NCBI GenBank assembly: GCA_963920525.1
Contig: OY986437.1
Span: forward strand, 28,088,863 to 28,152,862
Direction: 5' to 3'
Origin: Dichetophora obliterata
Taxonomy: Eukaryota; Arthropoda; Insecta; Diptera; Sciomyzidae
Length of the DNA: 64,000 nucleotides
A program made the position numbers and the translations under genes. The notes beneath the pieces are model-generated. The model was given only the letters and a program-made list of their open reading frames with translations, was not told the DNA's origin and did no database searches. Positions 1 through 12,600 of the stretch are shown here, one piece after another. Within the stretch, counting starts at the first letter, position 1, and the number at the start of each line of letters is the position of its first letter.

Positions 1-1464
1 CAACAGCAGCTGCATCAGCAACAACAACAACAACAACAACAGCAGCAGCAACAGCAGCAGCATCGTACACTTCCCACTATGCAGGAAATGCAGCAACAAA
101 TATCGCAACAACATCAACAACCACACCAACAACAACAATCGCCTCATTTATATGCCTTGCATATGCAGCAGCAGCAACAGCAGCAGCAACAACACATGCA
201 ACACTTGCCAATGTCTCCACATGAGAACAATATTAAAATTGAAACAGTTGCTGAAGGCAACTTGTTAGCAATGACGAAGCAACAACAACAACAACAAAGC
301 CCTATGAATCAACCACATACATTTCATTCATTGCAACAACAACGTTTGCTGCAGCAGCAACAGTTAGATCAACATGGACCGCAACATCCGCATCCACATT
401 CACAACAGCAGCATCTTAACAATTTTAATCATCCGTTGGCTCTGATGGGCGGCATGATGGGCGAGCATCCGCAACATTTGCATGCACAGCATCAGCATCA
501 GCAGCAGCAACAACGACAACAAAATCCAACTGGAACTCTTCTAAACAGTATTGATAATATTCTCGAAGGAGGCAGTGGCGTGGGTGGTAGTGGTGGCGTC
601 GGCAACAGACCAAGTCATCATCCATTGCAACACTTGCCGCCACAATTGGCGCAACAGCAACAACAACATGCTCATATGCAAATGCAACATCATCATCATC
701 ATCAGCAACAACAACAAATGTTATTATCACAACATCACCAGCAGCAACAACAGCTTGCTGCGCATTCCCAACAGCAACAAATATCACAGGTTCCTGCACA
801 TCCCGCTTCCATATTAAATGCACCATCCTCATCCTCCGCCGCCGCTGCCGCCGCAGCAGCAGCAGCATTATCTTCATCCGGAGCAGCTTCACTTGCTGGC
901 GTTGGCGTTGTGACAGGTGTGCCACTTCCCGTTTCTTCCGTCTCCATGGACACAGAAGAAAACGATCTCTCTCATGATGAAGATGACGATGAAAATGAAA
1001 ATGACATTGATGATTTAGAGACGAAACAGCAACTTATCGATGGCGGTAGTAGCAGCAGTACTTCGCTTCAAGCCGCGCCTGGTCAAGCATCATCTGTGGG
1101 AGGAAGTGGTGTTGGCGTTGCCAAAAAAGCTAAGCCCAGTTACAATTGTTTACTTTGTCCGAAATCATATCGCAAGCGAAAGTCTCTACTGGATCACTAC
1201 AAAATTCATCCTGGCTATTGCCATGATTGTGGTCAACCTAATGGAACTTCATTAGAGGTAAATGCATTTTTATTTGACTCTGTAAAAGTTTCATTGGCTA
1301 CTCAACCTAATCTTATATTTGCTATTTGTAGGAAATCATTCATCACAATCGTACCGTGCACGCCAAAGAATTTCCATTTGTTTGCGAAACTTGCGGTGAA
1401 TCCTATTCGCGGCGTCAACAATTTCACGCTCATGTCGAGTCGCACAATAAGAAAGAATTTAAAA
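1..1464 (+). CDS. Zinc-finger gene, exons 1-2
   Basis: Exon 1 (1-1257) ends on a complete GAG codon before GTAAAT. Exon 2 (1332-1464) follows TAG at 1329-1331 and ends one base into a codon before GTGAGT. Together they carry the Q-rich N-terminus and fingers 1-3 (YNCLLC, GYCHDC, FVCETC). Reading on without splicing runs into intron sequence and hits a stop at 1483-1485, so the intron is needed for finger 2 to keep its paired histidines (HHNRTVH). Confidence 0.88.
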
Positions 1465-4400
1465 GTGAGTCAAAGAGTGCGGTGAGCACAACACAAAATG
1501 TCAGCTTCCACTAATTATATGTCTCTGTGTGTTTGTAATAAGAAAGACAACGAAAAGTGTAAATTTCCACTAGAAATCCAAATAATATCTAATTTCTTAT
1601 TTGAATTTTTGTTAATTGTTATGTTTAGTTAAATCTTTTCGTTGATGATTATGTTAGTTTATTAACAGTTTTTAGTTTTTGGATTTGAACAATTTTTAGT
1701 GGTTACAACATGTCTATCTGACAGAATTAGAAAGATTTTAGGTCAAAATATTTATGCTTTTTAAATCATAAATAATCTCGTCCATAGTATCTACACAATC
1801 AGTCCTATCGGGAATAATTTTTAAGCGGAATCGAAAAAGGGAGTTTTCATTTTTAAGATAAGGCAAATTTACATTGAAAATCTTTAAAATAATCTTAAGC
1901 TTTTTCTTAAAAATTAAAAATCCCGCTTGAATGTAAAAACTTACATGCCGTTTCAACTCTAGGAGATATGCAGTAAAACTATACTTAAAATTTTACGCAG
2001 ATTTCGAACAGCTTATGTTCATGTTCTTGTAAAAAATACATGTCATTATTTCCTTTGAAAGTGTCCACCTTTATTCATTTAGAAACAGCCGCCAGAGGGT
2101 TGGAAATACATTCAGCTAAATAACATACAATGTAGTTGAAATTCGTCAGAAATCAAGCTGGTATTTAGCTGCACTTTTAGCAACAATGAGTATGAGTGGA
2201 TATGCAAAACCTGATAAAAAACAGATTTCGATCTAAATGAAATGAAATGCGTCTACCAGAAATACAGGGTGTCCCGCGATAGAATGTAACTATTTAAAGA
2301 GGTAAAAGTTGATGTTCAGTTGAGCAAAAAATCGTATGAGAGGGGGGGTCTATTTTCACACCCATAGGAGTTACAGGGTTAATTGGTATTTCATCATTTT
2401 GATGCACATGATTGTTTTCAGCAGAAAACCTAATTCACGGAAAGCTTATTTTAAGAAGTCATTGGAAAGGCAATAAATTTGCCTTTCTAAATATGTGTCT
2501 ACGAACACACCCGACTTATCCATTCCTGAGCTGGCGCCTTATACAAACAACGTTTGATCTTTAACCTGAAAAAAAGAGATGATTATTAGAGAAAGAATTG
2601 ATTGGAACCGTACGTGAATTATTAATTAGGCGGAACAAACGCGAAAGGCAATTTTAATTACTTATAACCGAGGCAAGTGTTATGCCTTAACCTCGGCAAA
2701 CATTTCCAGCCCTCAGTTGTTCCCGTCCTTTAATTCCACATTTTCCACATTTTAGCTGCGGATTTTTCGTTTCAATAATTCATATATGTAGTAAAGAACA
2801 AAGAAAGCGAAAAGAACCATGCCCGAACCCGGATTCAAACCATGGACCTTTGAGTTGATAGTCTAGTGCACTTTTCAGTAGACTGCAAAGGCCGACGATT
2901 GTGCAATTATGAAAAAATAGACTCCAACAAGGTGAAAATAAAATAAAATAAAACTAGAGCAGATGACAACCCTTGATAGAGTTGATGGCGGTGATCTATA
3001 AATAGCCTACTGCTTTAAAATGTCATATGATTAGCAGCCATACAATTCAAAAGAATGAATTCCAATTTTAATTCATGTTAAACTGTTTTTGTTTTTATTT
3101 TTATATTCCGTGTTAGAATAAAGTATCCTTTATCAAATAGAGTTATACTACGTTTACATTGGGCCAAATGACTCATTTGAAATGAGTCATTCAAAAGTGT
3201 TTACTGTTGTAGTATCGTGTAATCGCCCTAATCATAGCATCCCTGGTTTGATAACTCAACTTTAAAGTCGAAAGTTGAGTTTCGAAAAATAAAGAAATTT
3301 GAAAATATCTGTTTTGGATACCTTTAATGGCTACGAAATGTGTCGCTTTTTTCTTTAAACTTTTTACTGTAATTTCCATCGCGGTTATAAAGTCAAGTAG
3401 TCATATTTACTATTAGTGTTCAAAGTCTATTTTGTAAATCAGTGAAAAACTTAATGAATATAATAACTATAGGTAGATGTAGACATGGGGAGCAATTAAA
3501 GATGTGACACGTGGCAGTATTTTCTTATCTAAGACCTAAATAGGCAAGGAGTTTAGCTAATTGAATGAAATTTGAAATGCTCCATTAAATATTTTTGAAA
3601 TTCACCGAAGGACACGCCCACCAACCATACAACCACCAAAAGTGGAACCGCCATTTTATAGGCTTACATTTTAACTACAATGATAAAATTTGGTATGAGT
3701 GTATATGAGTGTTAATACGAAGTTGTGCACAAAATAAAGTTTTCGCAGTCTGTCCACAGACACGCCCTTCTCCTGTATAACCCTACTTAAAGAATTTCTA
3801 AGTTGTGATATTTGTTTTCAAAAGATATAATTTGGAAGGTTGGAAAACAAGATCAATAACAAGTTGTGTTTTAAAAATATGTTCAGTGGGCACTTCGAAT
3901 ATCATGTAACGTGACAGTTAATTTTTGGTCCTTTTTTAAGTTTGGTTTTTTTTTTAATATTTGTACTATTTTTCATTTTAGAACATATTTTGAGTTTAAA
4001 ACTTTTTAAAGTTTGGCATCTTTTAAATTTTACTTCTTTTTTTAAATTAATGCACTTTCTAAATTTTGTATTTTGTTAATATTTTTTTACTTGTGCTAAT
4101 ATCTCATACTTTTTTGTTCGGTTAATTTATTGCTCTTCGTTTAGTATATTGAGAATAAAATCGTTCGGTAACGTGGCAGTCTTTTTGTCTCGAATTTTTG
4201 CAAATTTTACTTTTTTAATTATATTTTTCCAATCAAATTAATTTGTTAGTCTTTTCTTTGGACCTTTTCCTCTGACATACTAAAGAATAACAAAAACTGC
4301 TTCAGTAAAATAGCAGATTTTTTGAAATTTCGCAATAACCTCTAAACACACTTTCAAAATCATGTAACGTGCCAGTCCACTTTAAACGCATATAATTCCT

Positions 4401-6577
4401 AAACTATAACATAACCAAGCAATGCGTGTCATTGTTGATGGTTTTTAAAAACTGAATACTGTAATTTAAGTTACTTATTATTAAAATTTCTCAATGTATT
4501 ATACACTCAAACCTTTTAGAAGAAATTACCTACAGAATGGTTAAAACCGCATCAAAATCCAATGCGTAGCTTAGAAGTAAGTGAACAAACAAACAGACAC
4601 AAAGAGCGACTTTGTTTTATATTATACTATATTTACTATTTATATAGATTTTGACCGAAATATAAGCAAAATATACGTACATAACGTGCCCGTCTAAATT
4701 TCTGACCATATATGAAACGGCTTCGATAAAAGATCTCCTATTTTAAATTTCATAGAACGATAAATAAATTTTTTTATGATTCCAAGACTATGAATTCGTC
4801 TCATGATTTGACTGAAAATTGTTAAAATTGCTTTGCAAACCTGCTAAGAATTAGAAAAAAATTAAAGAATATGTTTTTTGAACTTCAAGAAATTTTAATG
4901 CTTGAACCTCAAGCGTTATTTTAAAGTATAACACACTTGACACAAACATAAAACGACTTATTTAAAATTTTGAGTTCTTTTGATAGGAGAGGAACCCTCC
5001 CACACAGACCAAACTTAAATACCATTTTCCGTTTAAGTGGCGATAAAGTCAAACCGACTTTTATCTCAAAGATCTCAAGCTACTTATATTTTGGTTATAA
5101 TTTAAAATTTAAATTACATTTTAACTTTTATGTTATTTCTAAATAGTAATATCAACATGTTTCCTTCTTTGAATAAATAATCCATACTTATTTTTCAACG
5201 TTCTTTCAACTTCAAACTCTATATCAACAGCCTACTCTTGTGTTGAATGTGGACAAAAGTTTCCGCACAAAAAACTGCATCAGCAACACTTGGAGGATAC
5301 TGGCCACAAGGCAGATGGTGCTATTTGTGAGGTGTGCGGTGCTGAATTTCCCTCAAAGAATGCCTTGTATCAACACATTATACGTGTCCATAAAAAGGAC
5401 AACTTTTTTGAGTGTCATATATGCCAGAACCGCTTTACGCTGAAGGCTAATTTGGAGCGGCATGTACAGTTGCATACAGAAATCAAACGCACGTATGTGT
5501 GCGATATCTGCGGCTCTTCGTATTTTACTTATCCTGCACTCAAGGATCATTATAGTAATGCGCACACTGATGCTTCTGAGTGCAAATGCACCTTATGTGG
5601 CAAACGTTTCGGGTCGGTTAAATCGTTGCAGCGTCATCTGCCCTCACATTCAGAGGAGCGTCCTCATTGCTGCACTTATTGCGAACAGGTGTGTTTGCGT
5701 CACAAATTTTGTTTTATATAATATTTCTTATTTCAATCCAAAAATTATTCTGCTTTTCAGACTTTCAAATGGAAAACGCATTTGGTGCGACACAAGCAAA
5801 CGGTGCATGGTAACCAACCATCACCCAAGAAGGTGAAACGTTTCTCAAAATGCGACGAGGGTAAGTTGGCGTAAATATGTCTAGAGAATATTTCAATATT
5901 ACTTTACTTTACTATTCTTTGGAATAGAATTGATTCCTATGCCCGATATGCCTGGACCTCCGCCTGCAAAGGTGCCGAAAAAATCAAATGCCAGCAAACC
6001 AAAGCAACAAGCCCCAAACAATGCGCAGCAACAGCAGCAGCAGCAGCAAAAGGTTGGAGCTACAGCTACGCCGCCTCCACCACTTTCGACCACACCCAGT
6101 ACATCACAACAGGATCAATTTAACGCTGCTGCGCTCAGCAATAATAGCTCCCAATCATCTACTGCATCTACATCACAGCATTCACTGGCAACAAACGAAT
6201 CTCAACAGAATTCCATGTACAGTCAAAGCTTTAATGCCGAGAATTTACTTGGGCAACAACAGTGCAATCAACCACAGACGCCACAGCCACAGCAGCAGCA
6301 ACAACAACAACAACAACGCCCCACTCCGCCACCATCACAGCAACAACAGCAGCAGCAACAACAACATCATCGCCACACTCCTAACAACAACAGCAACCCA
6401 TCGGATGGCAATCTCATTGTGCGCCTTAATAGTTTTGCACCTGGCCCAGGAGGAGCTGGTGCAGCTGAACCGCAATTTCACTTTGAACAAAACTCAGCTG
6501 GTTCTTATCAGCAACATCAAATTATAAATCAATATCAGCAACATCATCAACAGCAAGTTGCACAGACAGCAGCTCAA

Positions 6578-6612
<35 letters not shown>

Positions 6613-9600
6613 GCAACTCTTGCGCAGTCATACGCCACAGAGTCCACATCAACACCAGCTGCAACAACAGCAGCAACAACAGCACTTTACATCTCCTCAT
6701 CATTTGCCGTCGCATCAACAACAGTTGCATCATCATCATCACCACCAACAGATGTTGCATCAGCAACAATTGCAGCAGCAACAGCAGCACCATCGCCACA
6801 ACCAGCAACGTTCACCACATCATCATCAAACAGCAGCACAACAACTGCAACAACAACATCAACAACCATCGCATTCACCACAACATCGTTTGCAATCGCC
6901 GCAACCACAAGTGGCGGCGCAACAGCAACAAACGACGCCTCAACAGCAGCAGCAGTACCCATGTGCCTCAATCCAACAACAACAACAGCAGCAGCAGCAA
7001 CAACAACAGTCTAACGCGGATGCGTGGGGCAATATGTCGTTTAATTCCCAAACAAGCGCCGGTTCAGCAAGCTCCACGCCTACACCGCTGCAACAACAGC
7101 AACAAAATGCTGCTGCTGGTGGCGGACTTGCATCATCGGCACCTGTTGTTGGCAACGTTTTAAGCAATAGTGCTGGCGGCGATGTTAAGGATGGCAACAA
7201 ATTTTATATAGTCGACTCTACCGATTTTCTGGGTCTTCCAATGAACGTCGCTGGCGGCGGTTCAGCAAATTCAGCTGCTGCAAGTGTAACATCAGCTCAT
7301 CAACAGCAAGCGCAACAACAACAAACAATTGCTGGTGTTAATAGTAAGCAGCAACAACAACAACAGCAACAGCAACAAGAACAAGCACTTGTAGGCAATG
7401 AATTGATGAACTTTCAGGTAAGCAGCAAAAACATTAGATTTTTAGCTGGGTAGAGTTTGGCTTCAAACAGTTTCTGCTCACATTTTCTTCAATGGTTCTT
7501 AACTAGTCCTTCGCAAACTTGTGCCTGGTGCTCCGCAAAACGAAGTTGTAAATATTATTTATGTACTTATATGGCCATATTAACCCGTTGTAATTGTAGC
7601 TATTGATAAATAAGAAAGTCCAAAGTTTTGTAAAATTCATTGCATTCATCTTTTGAAAAAATGTTTGGTTTAGATTAAAAAAGTAACCGATTGAATGCAA
7701 CACAATGTCAATGTCATTATTCATTTTTTGTTTTGTTTTGAGCAAGTGTACAATGTTACCGAAAACATTGTTGTTGCTTTTCTGAGTTCTCCGGATCTGA
7801 CTAGAATCCGATGAGCTGAGGCCAAATGTAATGATTTCGATATTTTTTAATGGCAACTACTTGAGAATGATATTTGGCGAGCTAAATTGGCATATACAGT
7901 GATGTGAAAATAAATAGGGACACCTGTATTTTTATATTTAAAGCTGCATGAATTATATGCAAGGTGCCGCAGATATAGATTTAATTCCCTCGGGTGGTGA
8001 TTCTCCTTGATTAGGCGAGTAAAAATATGCAAGGACGAGGTTCACTCCCTCCCCCTTTGGGAGCTAGAGAGGAAAAACTTCATAATATGTGTCATAACGT
8101 CTTACTCTAAATTTGCTAGGGCAAATTAAAAATTTAAATTTGTTAAAATTTATCTGTTTTTTAATAATTTTTTAACGAAACAATAAATTTTTCGGTTACT
8201 AAATAACGCCTTAAAAAATTAAAACAACTAAAATTAAAAAGTAACCATAAAATAAAAAAACTTAAAAAAAAATTATGTTGTTGGTTGGTATGCCATGAAA
8301 AATAGAAAAATAGAAAATGAGCATGAAAAATAGAAAAGATGTACGAAAAAGAAATAAATAACAAACTTATTCTCGCACTGATCTGATCTGCTCGTATCCA
8401 CTCTGCACGGCTTATTTACTGAACAGGTACCTGCCTGCGCCTGCCTGCCCGCTTCAGCGTTTACTCTGTCCGCAGGCGTAATGACACAAGCTATTATTTT
8501 CACATCACTGTATGTTTCAGTGTTTTGTTGTGAAACAAAAGTAGTTAAAAGTAGTTATTCGAATAATAAAAATATTCGAATTATTCGACAGTTCTAAATC
8601 ATTCATTTATGCAATAGTTTTTTTATCTAATCGATAGTTTCTTCATTTGCAATTTGTTTGCTTGCCTTCAAATGATTGAATGAATTTTTGTATAAACTTT
8701 TGTATAAAGTAAAAAATTAAACTTATTACTTCACAAAACAAAACTGAACGAACGAATTTTCAAAAAAATAATTAAATTATACTCGGTCGATATTATTGCT
8801 TTTTAAGTCAAATGAATGAATTGAAATAGAATCAAAAATTCGAATATCGATAGTAAAAATCATTCGATAGTTCTTTCACTATTTTGTAATTCGAATGAAT
8901 CAATGAACTGTTCGATAGTTTAACCCCCCCTATTACGAATTCATACGATACACGATAAACGCTTGCATTCTGTTATGCGGTATTACGAACTTACGTTTGT
9001 CGAATTAAATCCGACAGTTAGCATTTATCGTTTATCTGTATTACGATAACGTTTATCTGTAAAACTTGTATTACGAAACGATATGTATCAGATCAGCTAT
9101 TTAATTTCATACGCTTGCAAGCGGCTGAATATTCTTGCCACTTTAATGGAAGAAAACGCAGATTATACATTTACCGATTTATTGATAACGACATAGTTAA
9201 CTAAAAATGTTAAAATTAAATAACCTTAACAAACTTATTCCACCGTCATGAGCAAATCGTCACCTTCCAATTTCATGCCGTTGGTTATTTCGAGTTTCTT
9301 GAAGATGCCTGCTTTTGGCGCCTGCACTACCATTTCCATCTTTATGGCAGATAGAACCACAAGCGGCTGTCCCTTTTCGACTTTGTCACCTTCCTTGACA
9401 CGAATATCGAAACCTGGCATAGGAGCTCCAACTTCGTTTTTGTTTGCTTTTGAAGCCTTGGGATGAATATGAAGTTCCTTGACAGCTTTTTTATCGCGAG
9501 ATTGGAAGCATCCCTCAACTTCCTTCTTTCCACAGCATCTATACGTGCCTCATCGCTTTCTCCACTAATATTGAACGCCATGGATGTCGTCGGAAACGTG

Positions 9601-12600
9601 TTTATATATTTTATTTTTGAACTTTCAAAATATTGAAGTGACTTCAGTATGAGAATTTCAATTGTTTTTTCTTGAGTTCACAGTAAAATGTAAACAATAG
9701 TATATATTTGTGGTCACAAGGAATAACAACTAAACTCAAAGTATTATCGTAAAAAACGATATTTTAATTGCACGAACTACGACCCATTTTTTTGAAATAT
9801 ATGAACCGTTACAGGGATGATCAATTCTGGTCAAAAAATGGATACCTACATACTTCCAAAAATTTGCAATAAAGTAAATTCCATATCGCTTTTTTACGAT
9901 ATTTTGAGTTAAGTCATTATTCCTTGTGACCACAGATATATCGGGCGAATGAAAACGATAATACGAAAGATTGATTTTTACGATATGCTTGCAAGCGTCT
10001 ATCGTTTATCGTATGGAAATCCATAATAGGGGGGTAAGTCGTTCTGTAGTCTTAAGCACTAGTTACTATTTTTTATAAGTAAATTAATAAACGAATTGTT
10101 CGATAGTTTAAATTGTTCGATAGTAAACTTTCGATAGTGAAAACCATTTGATAGTGCCCATCGCAAATTAAAGTGGTACCAAAACTTTAAATGCATTCTT
10201 ACAACGAACAAGACTGCAAGCTAAGTTTAATAACTGAGGGTCGATTATGCAAGTTAGCAAAATTGTAGCGGAATTGAATTTTAGTATTATGCAACTCGCC
10301 TCTGTTTTGTTTGTGTTCGAATTCGCTCTAATATGAAACGTAGGAGCGAATTCGAGCTGATGTTCGTTTGTGAATACGACTGCCATTTCTTGGTGGATTT
10401 GACACCAAGAAAGTACAGAAAGCAAAATGGCAAAAAGTCAATTAAATACGAAAAAGAAAGTTAAACTAATAAAATAAGATTATTTGTTTAAAAAACTGTT
10501 ATAATTTGCAGAGTTTCATGCCACACACAGCAGGAACAACTCCTGTCAATTTCCTTAGGAATGTTTTCTGTAAACGCCATCAATTCTGTAAACGCCAAAA
10601 GAGCATTTACAATGTCTTCATGTATCGTGGTTCAATTTTCATCAGAATGGAAAAAATGCAGATGGGATTCGTATCAACAGTGTGGATGATCTGCACAAAA
10701 CTATTGATGGGTTTTCAAATGATGCTGCTTCTGTTATTTAAGTTTTTATTTCTTTTATTTATTATTAACAAATTTCTTTATGTAATTCTTTTCTCTTCTT
10801 TTAACTCTTCTGCTTATCTGTACTCTTTATCACGTTGCCTAAAATTAACTCTCCTTGTTTTTCGCTCCCATTTAAGGCTCTAATCATTCGTCTGTTGGCG
10901 CTAATGTAAACAATAAGGTTTTAGTACAGGTGTTATGCACACAACATACTGGCCTTAATGTAGTTAATTTTAATGCCCGGAGCTAGAATTCGGCTAAACT
11001 GGACTACTTTAAATATGTTTTTCAAGACTCAACAGTTGGCTCAACAGTTGATATGCGTTTCTGAAACTTGGCTGAGTGACTGTATAAATGATTCCATCTG
11101 TGATATTAATAATTATAAGTTGTTCAGAAATGATAGATATGAAAATAAGGGAGGAGGAGTTGTTGTTTACTGTAAAAGTAATCTGATAGCCAAAATAATA
11201 AGTAAATCAAGTGGACATGGAATTGAGTTCCTTAATTTAAGTATATCTGACAATAACACCAAAATTTTGTTATCATGTGTGTATAACTCTAATAAATGTC
11301 ATCCTGTGGATCCTTTGTTTTGTGAACTGACTAAATATATAACCAATCATGACGTTATCTTATTGTGTGGTGATTTTAATGTTAATCTGTTGTCGAATGA
11401 TTCAGTAAAACAATCGTTATACGATAAAACTTCTACGTTAGGATTATCTGTTGTTAATGAAACTTTGCCTACTCGGTTTTCTAATAACTCCAATCCAAGT
11501 CTTCTTGATTATTTTATTGTTTCTGATTCGTCTCTTGTTTCTTTGTTTGATCAGATATATTTTCTCTCTGATCATGACTTAATTTTTTGTACGTTAAATG
11601 TTAATTTGTCTCGTAATGTTTCTTCTAACTCATTTTCTTATCGTGATTTCAAACACATTAACTATCCGTCTTTGTCCAATGACATATCCTTGATTTCTTT
11701 GAATGAATGTTATCGCTGTAGTACTGTTAATGACAAACTTAGTGCCTTATTAACTCCTATTAAATACCTCTTTGAAGAACATGTTCCTCTGCGTACTTAT
11801 CGTGTGAAAAATGTGTCTTGTCGTTGGTTTTCCCAATATGTTCTCAATGCAATCAAAAATAGAAACAAGTTGCATAAATTATGGAGAAGAAACCCATCAC
11901 CTGCAAACTGGGAGCAATATAGGTTAGCGAGAAACAAGCTGTTTTAATAACAAAGCAATCTAAGGCTAGATACTTCTCAGCTAAGCTAAACCTATCCCCA
12001 CCTTCAAAAACTTTGTGGGCTAAAAACTGGGGGTGTGTAATAAGAAAAACTCTGACTGCGAAATTGACCCTGAAACACTAAACAATTTTTTCTTAGACAA
12101 TTCTTCTCTAATGACTGATAATAATATGCATGTTAGTTGTGATATGTCCAATCAGCAATCTTTTAATTTTGTGCGTGTTAATGAATAAATGTCGGTAACG
12201 GTGTGATGCTGTTGAAATCGAATGCGATGGGTGAAGACGAAATTCCTATTAAGTTCATAAAAATCATATTACCTCATATAATTAACCAGCTTACAAAAAA
12301 TCATATTACCTCATATAATTAACCAGCTTATACACCTTATTAATTTCTGTATTTCATCGTCTTCTTTCCCGGACATGTGGAAAGTTGCTATTGTGTTACC
12401 TGTTGCAAAAAACCCAACCCTTCAGGGCCTACAGATTTCAGGCCTAAAAGCATTCTCTCACCTTTTGCAAAGTTATGTGAAAAGCTAATGGCTCAACAAA
12501 TAAATAGCTACATTCACATAAAAAACTTTTGTCCCCATTTCAGTCGGGTTTTCGGGCAGAGCATGGGTGTTCCTCAGCTGTAGTAAAGGTGTTGGACGAC

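Larger units (their letters stand above)
8924..10034. mobile_element. TIR element carrying a host gene fragment
   Basis: The left end has CCCCCCC, TATTACGAATT, then CATACGATACACGATAAACG and CTTGCA; the right end is its imperfect inverted copy, finishing in six Gs. The shared inverted sequence is about 45 bp. TAA lies directly outside both ends (8921-8923 and 10035-10037), giving a 3-bp duplication, or a damaged TTAA on the right. That leaves PIF/Harbinger-like or piggyBac-like origin open. No transposase is present. Inside are a pyruvate carboxylase fragment and a nested small MITE. Confidence 0.7.

Noticed and set aside
79..81. ATG at 79 as the start of the zinc-finger protein
   Set aside because: The same frame is open with Q-rich coding back to base 1, so the start is probably outside the window.
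425..925. Long minus-strand ORF rich in V, A, D and M
   Set aside because: Antisense shadow of the CAG/CAT-rich coding exon; no domain or protein-like composition.
6494..7163. Several 90-200 codon ORFs in other frames of exon 5
   Set aside because: CAG/CAA repeats are open in all frames (poly-Q, poly-S/N, poly-L). The Q frame is the one that joins both neighbouring exons in phase.
9235..9420. Functional pyruvate carboxylase gene on the minus strand
   Set aside because: Only the terminal biotinyl domain remains, with AIKM for AMKM and no catalytic domains, inside a transposon.
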